A program made the translations under genes and the position numbers. Of a stretch of DNA of 64,000 bases, positions 17,714 through 26,039 are shown piece by piece. How positions within the stretch are numbered: the stretch's first letter is position 1; each line of letters starts with the position of its first letter. A model generated the notes under the pieces. It made no database searches. It had not been told where the DNA came from and saw nothing but the letters and a program-made list of their open reading frames with translations. Origin of the DNA: Niastella vici (GTDB taxonomy: Bacteria > Bacteroidota > Bacteroidia > Chitinophagales > Chitinophagaceae); the NCBI RefSeq assembly GCF_002077945.1, contig NZ_LVYD01000057.1:62001-126000 (forward strand), written 5' to 3'.

Positions 17714-17743
17714 TTTGCAACTAAAGAATTAGTTATACATTTG
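17714..17743 (+). promoter_or_regulatory. Promoter of the BlaI/BlaR1-amidase operon
   Basis: TTTG at 17714-17717, an 18-nt spacer and TACATTTG at 17736-17743 match the Bacteroidetes -33/-7 consensus completely. Transcription should start near 17750, about 20 nt before the ATG at 17769. The spacer is filled by a dyad operator and a second one covers the start site. Confidence 0.8.
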
Positions 17744-17765
17744 ATCAACAACTAAAAGATTAGTT
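17719..17765 (+). promoter_or_regulatory. Two dyad operators for the BlaI-type repressor
   Basis: Two copies of AACTAA-N4-TTAGTT, at 17719-17734 and 17750-17765, with centres 31 bp apart (about three helical turns, same face). The first lies exactly between the -33 and -7 boxes and the second over the transcription start and leader. BlaI/MecI repressors bind dyads as dimers, so repression of their own operon is the expected role; the assignment is inference from position and symmetry. Confidence 0.78.
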
Positions 17766-17768
17766 ATA

Positions 17769-18140
17769 ATGAAATCCCTTACAAAAGCCGAAGAACAGGT
17801 AATGCAGATCCTGTGGCAATTAAAACATGGTTTTCTGAAAGATATCATGGATCTGATGCCCGAGCCCAAACCTCATTCAAATACCATCGCTACCATTCTT
17901 AAAATATTGATTGAGAAAGGATTTGTGAATTTTGAAGTACAGGGCAGGAATAATCTGTATAAACCCGCCGTAAGCAAGGCCGAATACGGGAAGAAAAGCA
18001 TCAACCAGCTGGTGAAAGGGTATTTTGAAGGTTCGGCCGCCAACCTGCTTTCGCATTTCGTGAACGAAAACAAACTCAGCCAGCAAGACCTGGAGGCTTT
18101 GTTAGAACAGATCAAAAACGCCAAAAACAATAACCAATGA
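17769..18140 (+). CDS. BlaI/MecI/CopY-family repressor
   Basis: A 123-residue winged-helix repressor. The N-terminal helix-turn-helix reads LTKAEEQVMQILWQLKHGFLKDIMDLMP, followed by the recognition helix region SNTIATILKILIEKGFV and the wing GRNNLYKP; the C-terminal helices (AANLLSHFVNENKLSQQDLEALLEQI) serve dimerisation. Repressors of this family are inactivated by proteolysis by a BlaR1-type membrane protease, and such a gene overlaps it by 4 nt (ATGA). The two dyads in its promoter point to self-regulation. Confidence 0.95.
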   Translation: MKSLTKAEEQVMQILWQLKHGFLKDIMDLMPEPKPHSNTIATILKILIEKGFVNFEVQGRNNLYKPAVSKAEYGKKSINQLVKGYFEGSAANLLSHFVNENKLSQQDLEALLEQIKNAKNNNQ

Positions 18141-20239
18141 CCTTTTTGCTGTACCTGGGAAAAGTAATGCTGTGCTCCGGCATTCTGCTGGGCTATTACT
18201 GGCTCTTTTTACGCAACCGGCGGTTTCACCATTATAACAGGTTCTACCTGCAGGCCACCCTGCTGCTGTCGGTGGTATTGCCTTTCGTAAGGATTCCGGT
18301 GCTGAATACGCCGCATAGCCGGATGAGCCATGCAGTTTATCAAACGTTGGAAGTGCTTACCGTAAATTATGGTGAAGAAGAGACCGGGAAGGCAGGCCCC
18401 GGCGCCCTGGAAAGGCTGCTCACGCTGGAAAATGCCCTGTATCTTTTCTATATTATAGGTATTGTGATCCTGCTGGGGCTGCTCATACGATCATTATTAT
18501 ATATTAAACGCATTTCGAAACAATACCCGTTTGAACGCATCGGGGGGTTGAAGTTCTTTTCCACCCGCGAACCGGGTACGCCTTTTTCGTTCTTCCGGTC
18601 AATTTTCTGGAATAACGACCTGGCCTTTAACAGCCGCGACGGGCAGCAGATCTTTCGCCACGAACTGTTTCATGTTGAACAAAAACACTCTACCGATATT
18701 ATACTCACCGAGATCGTAACTGCCTTTTTCTGGTTCAATCCGTTCTTTAATCTCCTTAAAAAGGAATTGAAGGCCATTCATGAATTCCTGGCCGATCAAT
18801 ATGCCATTTCAGACAATGACCGCTACGCTTATGCCGAACTGCTGGTTCTGCAAACGCTGAAAGCCAATCATATTTCCATTACCAATTATTTTTTCCAAAA
18901 CCATATCAAAAGACGTATAGCCATGATCACAAACAACCAAAGAACGCGGTACAGCTACCGCAGCCGTTTAATGGCCCTGCCCGTATTTGCATTGGTATTT
19001 TGCAGCATTGCATTGTATGCACAACGGTCAGCCAATTCTGTTACAAAGATCTTTCGTCCCGGTTACGCCGAAAAACCAATTACAGTGGTTATCGATGCAG
19101 GCCACGGCGGCATTGATCCCGGCGCTGCCAGCCTCGATGGAAAAGTGAAAGAAAAAGACCTTGCGCTGGACATATGCAAGAAAATTCAGCAGTTGGCCGC
19201 TTCTTACAATGTAAACGTTGTAATGACCCGCACCGACGATAATTTACCGGGTGGCACTACTGTTATACATGATGGATTAAGGGCCCGTACAGAAATTACA
19301 GAAAAGGCAAAAGCAGATCTGTTTATAGCTATTCACGTTTCCAGTACCGACCCTAAAAATCCAGACCCTACCAGAAGCGGTATTGAAGTTTATATTCCCA
19401 ATAAAGAAAGCGACCGCACCAATCAATCAAAACAACTGGGTTCTGTTCTTGTACAGGAGTTAAGCACATTGTACGCGACCGACCCAACCTTAAAACAACG
19501 GCCACAGAATATTTGGGTGCTGGAACAAACGCCCTGCCCCGCCCTGCTCATCGAATGCGGATTCATCACCAACGATAAAGACCTTGCCTTTATCAGCAAC
19601 AGCGGCAACCAGGAAGCCGTTGCCAAAAAGATACTGGAAGGCATTGTGAACTTTAAAAACAAACCGGCAGCAGCAGCTAATGCAATAACCACCGGCCAAC
19701 CTGTTGTTAAAACCACACCGGTTGAAAAACCAAAACCAGCCACTGTCACGGCCGCCCCTGCTGTTCAGGTAATACCTGCCAGTATGGAGTTACCGGTTGC
19801 TCAAACCCAACCGGCTGAACCCACAGCTTCACTAATAGAATCTGCCATTGCAATTGCCCAGATACCCGACCCGGTGATCGCAAAAATTTCAAGACATTTC
19901 AACCGCAATACACGGTATCCCCAAAAATTGATGGAAAGTAATGCAGAAGCTGTTGTATATTTTTCAGTAAGTGTCGATAAGAATGGGGACTTCAGCAATC
20001 TTCAATTCTATAATGAGGCACCAGCCAAGGCTTCTCCCTTAAGCAAATTGACAGTCGTTGGCTATGGACCAGCACCTACCGGGCAACTTTCAGCCGAAGA
20101 AAGTCAAAACCTGTTCCGGGAAGAAGTGAAAAGGGTTTTTGAAAGGAAAGCCGATCTGTCGAACAGCGTTCCTCAGGCTGAACAATACTTCTTCAGGGCA
20201 GCATGGGTACTGGAGAAAGATATACCGAAAACAGTTTAA
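18137..20239 (+). CDS. BlaR1-type M56 protease fused to N-acetylmuramoyl-L-alanine amidase and a TonB-like domain
   Basis: A 700-residue inner-membrane protein with an unusual architecture. Helices at about 4-25, 37-56 and 100-123 precede an M56 metalloprotease domain with HELFH at 175-179 and the third zinc ligand E216 in HEFLAD; a helix at about 279-296 then crosses to the periplasm. Residues 315-505 are an Amidase_3 domain: DAGHGG (H323), E339, AIHVSS (H400) and LIECGF (E473) are the expected zinc and catalytic residues. A Pro/Ala/Thr linker (508-565) leads to a TonB C-terminal-like domain (about 578-695, YPQKLMESNAEAVVYFSV ... FRAAWVLEKD). It is presumably the sensor-protease for the co-transcribed BlaI-type repressor, with a peptidoglycan-binding or cleaving domain in place of the beta-lactam sensor. 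Confidence 0.92.
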   Translation: MTFLLYLGKVMLCSGILLGYYWLFLRNRRFHHYNRFYLQATLLLSVVLPFVRIPVLNTPHSRMSHAVYQTLEVLTVNYGEEETGKAGPGALERLLTLENALYLFYIIGIVILLGLLIRSLLYIKRISKQYPFERIGGLKFFSTREPGTPFSFFRSIFWNNDLAFNSRDGQQIFRHELFHVEQKHSTDIILTEIVTAFFWFNPFFNLLKKELKAIHEFLADQYAISDNDRYAYAELLVLQTLKANHISITNYFFQNHIKRRIAMITNNQRTRYSYRSRLMALPVFALVFCSIALYAQRSANSVTKIFRPGYAEKPITVVIDAGHGGIDPGAASLDGKVKEKDLALDICKKIQQLAASYNVNVVMTRTDDNLPGGTTVIHDGLRARTEITEKAKADLFIAIHVSSTDPKNPDPTRSGIEVYIPNKESDRTNQSKQLGSVLVQELSTLYATDPTLKQRPQNIWVLEQTPCPALLIECGFITNDKDLAFISNSGNQEAVAKKILEGIVNFKNKPAAAANAITTGQPVVKTTPVEKPKPATVTAAPAVQVIPASMELPVAQTQPAEPTASLIESAIAIAQIPDPVIAKISRHFNRNTRYPQKLMESNAEAVVYFSVSVDKNGDFSNLQFYNEAPAKASPLSKLTVVGYGPAPTGQLSAEESQNLFREEVKRVFERKADLSNSVPQAEQYFFRAAWVLEKDIPKTV

Positions 20240-20263
20240 ATATAATATTCAGTAACAGATCTG

Positions 20264-20294
20264 GGCCATCCCGCTTTGCGGGATGGCCTTTTTT
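20264..20294 (+). terminator. Terminator of the BlaI/BlaR1-amidase operon
   Basis: GGCCATCCCGC and GCGGGATGGCC pair perfectly over 11 bp with a TTT loop and are followed by six T residues, 24 nt past the stop codon. Confidence 0.93.
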
Positions 20295-20408
20295 AATTCC
20301 ACTTCACCACGGTTGCCGGGCTGCTGAAAGTTTTCAGCCAAATTTTTACATTTTTTATACAGGATTTTCTATAGCTTTCACCCACAAAGCATTATACCCT
20401 CGATCATC

Positions 20409-21158
20409 ATGTTAAAAAAAGAACGACAAGCCTACATATTGCATCAGGTGAACCTGCATAACAAAGTGATGTCATCAAACCTCAGCAGGGATATGAATGT
20501 ATCGGAAGATACCATCCGGCGCGACCTGCAGGAACTGGCCGATGAGGGAAAGATCATAAAAGTGCATGGTGGTGCTTTGTCGCATTCCTTTAGCCAGGTG
20601 CATTACTCCAGCTCGCATGTATACTCGCAGGATCATAAAAAAACGATCGCCCGCAAGGCTGCATCGCTTATTCATGACGGCATGTTTGTACTTACCACGG
20701 GCGGTACAACCATCATTGAGCTGGCCAGGGCCTTACCTCCCCGGTTAAAAGCCACGTTCGTTTCGGGCAGCATACCGGCTATTCTTGAATATATGCAGCA
20801 CCCCTCGGTTGAGGTGATCGCCATTGGCGATAAAGTTTCTAAAAATTCCAAGATAACTACCGGCGGCGAAGCCATTACGCAAATAAAAAGAATACGGGCC
20901 GATCTGTGTTTTTTGGGTGTTAATGCCATCAGCCTGAAAGACGGTATTACCGATAGCGACTGGGATGTGGTGCAGCTAAAAAAAGCGATGATTGAATCAT
21001 CGCAAAAGGTGGTTTGCCTCAGCATCGCCGAAAAGATCAACAGCCTGCAACCGATACACATCTGCGACATCAGCAAAATACACATGCTGATCACCGAATT
21101 GCAGCCTGATGATCCTTTATTGAAACCCTACAGGGATGCAGGGATAGAAGTTATTTAA
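20409..21158 (+). CDS. DeoR/GlpR-family transcriptional regulator
   Basis: A 249-residue repressor. An N-terminal winged helix (KERQAYILHQVNLHNKVMSSNLSRDM, then VSEDTIRRDLQELADEGKIIKVHGGA) is followed by the DeoR C-terminal sugar-phosphate-binding domain with TTGGTTIIELARALP and KITTGGEAI, and FLGVNAISLKDGITDSDWDVVQLKKAM. Effectors of the family are phosphorylated sugars; no sugar gene is adjacent, so the target is unknown. The stop overlaps the convergent purM stop by 4 nt. Confidence 0.92.
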   Translation: MLKKERQAYILHQVNLHNKVMSSNLSRDMNVSEDTIRRDLQELADEGKIIKVHGGALSHSFSQVHYSSSHVYSQDHKKTIARKAASLIHDGMFVLTTGGTTIIELARALPPRLKATFVSGSIPAILEYMQHPSVEVIAIGDKVSKNSKITTGGEAITQIKRIRADLCFLGVNAISLKDGITDSDWDVVQLKKAMIESSQKVVCLSIAEKINSLQPIHICDISKIHMLITELQPDDPLLKPYRDAGIEVI

Positions 21159-22318
21159 AATATAATTTCCTCTCCTTCTACCTTTAATATCAGTTCCTTT
21201 TTGTCACTGGCCTCTACCCGGCCTACGATCTGCGCATCGATGCCGAGTTTTTTACCCGCCTCGATGAACAAACCGGCCGAAGCGGCATCGGTAAACAACT
21301 CAAGGCGATGGCCCATGTTGAACACCTGGTACATTTCGCGGTTGTTTGAACCGGAAGCTTTTTGAATGAGCTGGAAGATGATGGGCGGCTCAAGTAAATT
21401 ATCCTTTATAACTCTGAAATTGCCCGGCAGGTATTTCATGCATTTCGTTTGTCCGCCCCCGCTGCAGTGAATAAGGCCATGAATGGCTTCAAAATAATTT
21501 TCGAACAACACATTCAGCAACGGCGCATAAGTACGGGTGGGCGACAACAGCAGTTTGCCTACCTGGTGTTTTTCGGGACCAACCGTATCTGTCATGCGGT
21601 AAGGACCGATATACACTACTTCACTGGCCAAACTGTTCTCGTATGATTCTTTAAATTTTTCAGCGTAAAACTTGCTTAATACATCGTGGCGGGCGCTGGT
21701 TAATCCGTTGCTGCCAATACCACTGTTGTATTCCGTTTCATAAACGGTTTGCCCAAAACTGCTGAAACCGACAATTACGTCGCCAGCCTGTATTTTTTCA
21801 TTGGTGATAAGCCTGTTTTTTGGCCAGCGGGCGGTCATGGTGCCATTAACGGCAATGGTTCGTACCACATCGCCTACATCGGCGGTTTCGCCGCCCAGGT
21901 AATGGATGTTTACGTTGAACTGTTTCAGCGAATCGAATAATTCCTGGGTACCGTTGATCACGGTTTCAAGTACTTCGCCGGTAACCAGTTTTTTATTGCG
22001 GTCGATGGTTGAAGAAAACAACAGGTTATCAGTTATACCCACACACAGCAGGTCGTCGAGGTTCATTACCACGGCATCCTGGGCAATCCCCTTCCAAACC
22101 GAAATATCGCCGGTTTCCTGCCAGTACAGGTAAGCCAGGATGCTTTTGGTGCCGGCGCCATCGGCATGCATTACATTCACCCAATCGGCGTTGCCGGTAA
22201 GGTAATCGGGGTATATTTTGCAGAAGGCATGGGGATACAGGCCTTTATCCAGCTTTTCAGTAGCCTTGTGAACTTCTTCTTTCTGGGCCGAAACACCCCG
22301 TTGTGAATATAAACTCAT
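21155..22318 (-). CDS. purM: Phosphoribosylformylglycinamidine cyclo-ligase (AIR synthetase)
   Basis: A 387-residue PurM-type enzyme of purine synthesis that closes the imidazole ring using ATP. Visible family features are HADGAGTKSILAYLYWQET, the DDLLCVGITDNLLFSSTIDRN core, YLGGETADVGDV and GLIHCSGGGQTKCMKY. The protein is slightly longer and more divergent than the proteobacterial form, as in other Bacteroidetes. It is transcribed alone; a TACCTTTG promoter box lies 18 nt upstream of the ATG. It is convergent with, and overlaps by 4 nt, the DeoR-type gene. Confidence 0.92.
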   Translation of the reverse strand: MSLYSQRGVSAQKEEVHKATEKLDKGLYPHAFCKIYPDYLTGNADWVNVMHADGAGTKSILAYLYWQETGDISVWKGIAQDAVVMNLDDLLCVGITDNLLFSSTIDRNKKLVTGEVLETVINGTQELFDSLKQFNVNIHYLGGETADVGDVVRTIAVNGTMTARWPKNRLITNEKIQAGDVIVGFSSFGQTVYETEYNSGIGSNGLTSARHDVLSKFYAEKFKESYENSLASEVVYIGPYRMTDTVGPEKHQVGKLLLSPTRTYAPLLNVLFENYFEAIHGLIHCSGGGQTKCMKYLPGNFRVIKDNLLEPPIIFQLIQKASGSNNREMYQVFNMGHRLELFTDAASAGLFIEAGKKLGIDAQIVGRVEASDKKELILKVEGEEIIF

Positions 22319-22335
22319 TTTATTATTTGAAGCGG

Positions 22336-22343
22336 CAAAGGTA
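22336..22343 (-). promoter_or_regulatory. -7 promoter box of purM
   Basis: TACCTTTG followed by CCGCTTCAAA on the minus strand; the same 18 nt occur at the ABC-F gene (32496-32513). The -33 position falls next to an arm of the heptamer repeat and shows no TTG. Confidence 0.6.
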
Positions 22344-22353
22344 ATAAAAAGAG

Positions 22354-22539
22354 GCAGGAAGTAAGAAGTAGGAAGTAAGAAGTAAGAAGAGTCTTAATTT
22401 CGAAAAACCCGACTATAAGCAAGCCGCCACCCATTTGACCGGAACTTCGTACCTCCTACCTCCTACCTCTTACTTCAGATTTTTCTGGCCCCGGAGTCCG
22501 ACTTCAGACAACGAACTTCCTACTTCGAACTTCCTACCG
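22354..22539. repeat. Inverted heptamer-repeat element, TTCYTAC type (copy 3)
   Basis: Left arm 22354-22391 (GGAAGTAAGAAGTAGG...) and right arm 22441-22478 (ACCTCCTACCTCTTAC...) are inverted runs of the 7-nt unit around a loop of about 49 nt; a second right-hand run (CGAACTTCCTACTTCG) covers 22497-22539. The inner edge AAGAGTCTTAATTTCG matches the loop edge of copy 2. It occupies the purM-ribF divergent intergenic region. Confidence 0.78.
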
Positions 22540-22557
22540 TATTTTCGCACCGCATTT

Positions 22558-23505
22558 ATGAAAGTTTACTTTTCAACAGATACTATTCCGGCCTTTCAAA
22601 AGGCTGTTGTTACCATCGGCACGTTCGATGGGGTGCATACCGGCCACAAAAGCATTCTGGCGCAATTGAAACAGGAGGCTGCCCGTATTGGTGGCGAAAC
22701 CGTTATTATCACCTTTCACCCGCACCCGCGCAAAGTGATCGTTAGCGGCCAGCCCGGTATTCAACTGATCAATACGATCGACGAAAAAATTGAGCTGCTC
22801 CATAAAAATGGCATCGATCACCTGGTGGTGGTGCCCTTTACCGATGAATTTGCCAGTCAAAGCCCGGAAGCCTATATTGAACAATTCCTGGTTGAGAAAT
22901 TCCATCCACATACCGTTATCATCGGGTACGACCATCGCTTTGGTAAAAACCGCCAGGGTGATTATAAACTGCTGGAAGATTACAGCGCCCGGCTTGGTTT
23001 TAACCTGATGGAAATTCCTGCCCATGTTATCAACGACAACACCGTAAGTTCAACCCGCATTCGCGAAGCCGTTTTAATGGGCAACACCGATGCAGCCAAT
23101 ACTTTGCTGGGGTATGATTTCTTTTTTGAAGGTACCGTAGTCGATGGTAATAAGCTCGGCCGCACACTTGGGTATCCTACAGCCAACCTCCGCATTGAAA
23201 ATGAAGAAAAGCTGATACCCGGAAATGGGATCTATGCCGTTGAAGTGGAGGTCAGAAACAAAAAGAATGAAATTTCTACCCGCCTGAAAGGCATGATGAG
23301 TATTGGAATTCGTCCAACCATTGGTGGTACCGACCGCGTTATTGAAGTAAATATCTTTGATTTCAATGCAGATATTTATGGCACTACCCTGCGGGTATAC
23401 GTCAAAAAATACCTGCGGCCCGAGGTCAAGTTTAATGGATTGGAGGCATTGGTTGAACAACTGGCGAAAGACAAAGAGGATACCTTGAAGGTGTTGGGGG
23501 AATAA
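22558..23505 (+). CDS. ribF: Bifunctional riboflavin kinase / FAD synthetase
   Basis: A 315-residue enzyme making FMN and FAD. The N-terminal adenylyltransferase half shows VTIGTFDGVHTGHKSIL (nucleotide-binding HTGH) and PFTDEFASQSPEAYIEQFL; the C-terminal flavokinase half begins FFEGTVVDGNKLGRTLGYPTANL and contains GIYAVEV and YGTTLRVYVKKYLRPE. The frame stays open upstream to 22435, but those 41 residues are translated heptamer repeat (SYLLPPTSYF-like), so the ATG at 22558 is chosen. A TATTTTCG box 15 nt upstream may be its promoter -7 element. Confidence 0.95.
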   Translation: MKVYFSTDTIPAFQKAVVTIGTFDGVHTGHKSILAQLKQEAARIGGETVIITFHPHPRKVIVSGQPGIQLINTIDEKIELLHKNGIDHLVVVPFTDEFASQSPEAYIEQFLVEKFHPHTVIIGYDHRFGKNRQGDYKLLEDYSARLGFNLMEIPAHVINDNTVSSTRIREAVLMGNTDAANTLLGYDFFFEGTVVDGNKLGRTLGYPTANLRIENEEKLIPGNGIYAVEVEVRNKKNEISTRLKGMMSIGIRPTIGGTDRVIEVNIFDFNADIYGTTLRVYVKKYLRPEVKFNGLEALVEQLAKDKEDTLKVLGE

Positions 23506-23520
23506 AATGATAATAAAATA

Positions 23521-23640
23521 CAGTAACAGGTTACAAAAGAAATAGCTGCCTGGGCCTTCCTGAAACTTGTACCCTGAACCCTAACCGGCTCCCGGTAACT
23601 GGAAACCGGCAACTTTCACCATTGACCATTCACCATTCAC
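23521..23640. repeat. Heptamer-repeat element, mixed CAGGTTN / CACCATT units (copy 2)
   Basis: After a short left arm (CAGTAACAGGTTAC, 23521-23536) the right part 23560-23640 can be cut into twelve 7-nt blocks such as TGAAACT, TGAACCC, TAACTGG, AAACCGG and then CACCATT GACCATT CACCATT. It ends directly on the holA stop codon and fills the ribF-holA convergent gap. Confidence 0.68.
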
Positions 23641-24639
23641 CTAATTCACCATCTTCGCCACCATCTCCTTTAACAACGAAGCATCAGACGAGCCTGTATC
23701 ATTCACCCCTACGCTGCGCAGGTTGTAATGATGCAATAACAGCAAGGCTTTTTCAACACCGTTATAACCATAGTTGCGCGCAACCAGTAAATAGTCTTTA
23801 ACGAACCAGGCATTCACCCCAATATTGGCGGCAATGGTTTTATCATCTTTGCTGCTTTGCCCAAAGATCATATATGTTTTACTGAACAGATTGTATAGTG
23901 TTGGTAATACCAATTGAATGGGCGCCGCTTTGGGATTGGCTTCAAAATACTGAATAATGCGCATGGCTTTCGACAGGTCTTTCGCAGCCATGGCCGACTG
24001 CAGCTCGAAGGGATTATATTCCTTGCTTACCCCAACATATTTTTCTATATCGTCTTCGGTGATGTTTGTTCTGGTACCAAGGTTCACCAGCATTTTATCA
24101 ACTTCATTATCGATGCGGCTGAGATCATTCCCGATATGATCAACCAGTAACAATACCGCCTTCTGTGATATAGTGTAGCCTTTACCTTTTACCAATTCAT
24201 TAGTCCAGTCAGGCAGTGCGTTATCGTACATTTTCTTCGTAGTAAACACCTCGGCCTTCGTTTTAAGCAATTTGGCCAGCTGTGTACGGCCATCAACTTT
24301 CTTTTCTTTGTATGCTACAACAAAAATCGTTGACGATAACGGTTGCGAAATATACGATTCAAGCTTGTCAATATCCCGCATATGCTGGGCTTCCTTTAGT
24401 AAAACTACCTGCCGTTCGGCAAACATGGGGTATCTTTTGCAGGCATTGATCACCTGTGTCCAGTCGGCATCCCTGCCATAAAACACCGTCAAATTAAAAC
24501 CGGCCTCAGACTCCGTTAAAATGTTATGCTCGGCATAATGCACAATTTTGTCGATAAAATAATCTTCTTCCCCTTCGAGCCAGTAAACAGGTTTAAAGAG
24601 CTTTTTCTTCCAGTCGGATATAATTTTTTCTGCAGACAT
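23641..24639 (-). CDS. holA: DNA polymerase III subunit delta
   Basis: A 332-residue clamp-loader wrench subunit. The N-terminal AAA+-like region has LFKPVYWLEGEEDYFIDKIV and the central AQHMRDIDKLESYI; VLLLVDHIGNDLSRIDNEVDKML and the C-terminal collar helices (ALLLLHHYNLRSVGVNDTGSSDASLLKEMVAKM) match Bacteroidetes HolA. Delta lacks a P-loop, and none is present here. It is transcribed away from the coiled-coil gene at 24890, with a 250-bp divergent gap between them. Confidence 0.92.
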   Translation of the reverse strand: MSAEKIISDWKKKLFKPVYWLEGEEDYFIDKIVHYAEHNILTESEAGFNLTVFYGRDADWTQVINACKRYPMFAERQVVLLKEAQHMRDIDKLESYISQPLSSTIFVVAYKEKKVDGRTQLAKLLKTKAEVFTTKKMYDNALPDWTNELVKGKGYTISQKAVLLLVDHIGNDLSRIDNEVDKMLVNLGTRTNITEDDIEKYVGVSKEYNPFELQSAMAAKDLSKAMRIIQYFEANPKAAPIQLVLPTLYNLFSKTYMIFGQSSKDDKTIAANIGVNAWFVKDYLLVARNYGYNGVEKALLLLHHYNLRSVGVNDTGSSDASLLKEMVAKMVN

Positions 24640-24889
24640 GAATAAAAACGTGGTTTAAACTTTGCAATATTACCATAAAAAAAGCCATGACATATAATGA
24701 ATTATGAACAACTGTAACACAATACTAACCCACCTTTCAGCGTTTTTCCCCGGCCTGTGGAACGGATATTTGCCAAATTCTGGCATGGTTTTGGTCAAAC
24801 CCATATGCGAAACCCAATAAGTACGAACCCAATAATACTCGAATACTGAACCCGATTTCATAACCTTTCAAAATAAACATACACTTATT

Positions 24890-25867
24890 ATGAGTACAAC
24901 CAATTATCCATCCGCAAGTCCACAAGGTACGCCTCCAAAACGTGATTCAAAGAACCTGATCATCGGTTTATTAGCCGTTGGTATTTTGGGAACATGGGGA
25001 TACTTTTTATGGGACAAAAACAAGTCTGATCAAAAGATCACTCAACTGCAAACTCAATACGTGGCAGTAGATTCATCAAAGAATGAATTACAAAAAAGTT
25101 TTGACGCTGCTTTAACCCGTTTGGATTCTTTAACCGGTTATAACAATGAACTGGAAGGAAAAGTGAACGACAAAACCAGCGAGATCTCAAAACTGAAAGG
25201 ACAAATCGGTGGCATTCTGAAAAAACAACGTTTGTCTGAAGCTGAAAAGAAGAAAGCTCAGTCTTTGATCGGCGAACTGAACGACAAGATCGCTAACCTG
25301 GAAGCTGAAGTAGCTCGTTTGACTCAGGAGAACCAACAGCTGACTACTGAAAAAACACAGTTAACAGCTGACAAAGAAAAGCTCACTACTGACCTTACAA
25401 CTACTACTCAACAAAAAGAGGAGTTAGCTGCAAAAGTAGATGTAGCTTCTACTTTGAATGCCTCTAACATCTCAGTAACACCAGTTAATGAAAAGAAAAA
25501 TGGTAAAGAATCAGAAACAACCTCTGCAAAGAAAGTTGACAAACTGGTAATTGCCATGGATGTTAGCAACCGCATCGCTACAACCGGTTCTACCGATGTA
25601 TACGTTTGCATCACTGGTCCTGATGGCCAACCTGTAGCTGTTGAAGCTTTAGGTTCTGGTAAATTCACTACCCGTGAAGAAGGTGAAAAACTGTTCACTG
25701 CAAAAGTTCCTGTTGAGTTTGAACAAGGCAAACAAAAACACGTTGAATTTGCCTGGAAACAAAACAGCCCTTTCAAACAAGGTAACTACAAGATCGAAGT
25801 ATACCACAATGGTTTCAAGATTGGTGAAGCTACCCGTTCTTTGAAGAAAGGCGGCATCTTCGGATAA
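24890..25867 (+). CDS. Membrane-anchored coiled-coil protein
   Basis: A 325-residue protein with a short cytoplasmic N-terminus, one transmembrane helix (about 22-41, LIIGLLAVGILGTWGYFLW), a long coiled coil (about 45-190) rich in Leu, Glu, Lys and Gln heptads, a Ser/Lys/Glu linker and a C-terminal beta-rich, probably Ig-like domain (about 218-325). The orientation suggests that the coiled coil and beta domain face the periplasm. Its codons are much more uniform than those of its neighbours (CTG, AAC, GGT, GCT), a sign of high expression. A strong terminator follows at once. The function is unknown; a structural envelope role is plausible. Confidence 0.8.
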   Translation: MSTTNYPSASPQGTPPKRDSKNLIIGLLAVGILGTWGYFLWDKNKSDQKITQLQTQYVAVDSSKNELQKSFDAALTRLDSLTGYNNELEGKVNDKTSEISKLKGQIGGILKKQRLSEAEKKKAQSLIGELNDKIANLEAEVARLTQENQQLTTEKTQLTADKEKLTTDLTTTTQQKEELAAKVDVASTLNASNISVTPVNEKKNGKESETTSAKKVDKLVIAMDVSNRIATTGSTDVYVCITGPDGQPVAVEALGSGKFTTREEGEKLFTAKVPVEFEQGKQKHVEFAWKQNSPFKQGNYKIEVYHNGFKIGEATRSLKKGGIFG

Positions 25868-25901
25868 TCTTCCACTGTTGTGATTGCTTTCACAATATTA
25901 A

Positions 25902-25940
25902 AAACATCCCTCCCGGTTATACCGGGAGGGATGTTTTTTT
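25902..25940 (+). terminator. Strong terminator after the coiled-coil gene
   Basis: ACATCCCTCCCGGT and ACCGGGAGGGATGT form a 14-bp perfect stem, flanked by A-run and T-run, so it could work in both directions. Confidence 0.92.
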
Positions 25941-26039
25941 ATACGATACTTAAGAAATGATCATCATCAATTTCGCAATAGGTATACAGGCTTTTCATTC
26001 CCCCTCGTTGAAATTTACGAAGCCATCATTGCCGGTTAA

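Larger units (their letters stand above)
17345..17768. other. Divergent regulatory region between rpoD and blaI-like gene
   Basis: This 424-bp stretch has no credible ORF. The left part must hold the rpoD promoter, though no perfect TAnnTTTG box was found there. The right end carries the well-defined promoter and two operators of the BlaI-type gene (17714-17765). Confidence 0.7.

Noticed and set aside
20203-20415. 70-residue ORF between the BlaR1-like and DeoR genes
   Set aside because: It crosses a strong terminator hairpin and overlaps the end of one gene and the start of the next.
22435-22557. 41-residue N-terminal extension of RibF
   Set aside because: Encoded by heptamer repeat (SYLLPPTSYF-like); the conserved protein starts at the ATG at 22558.
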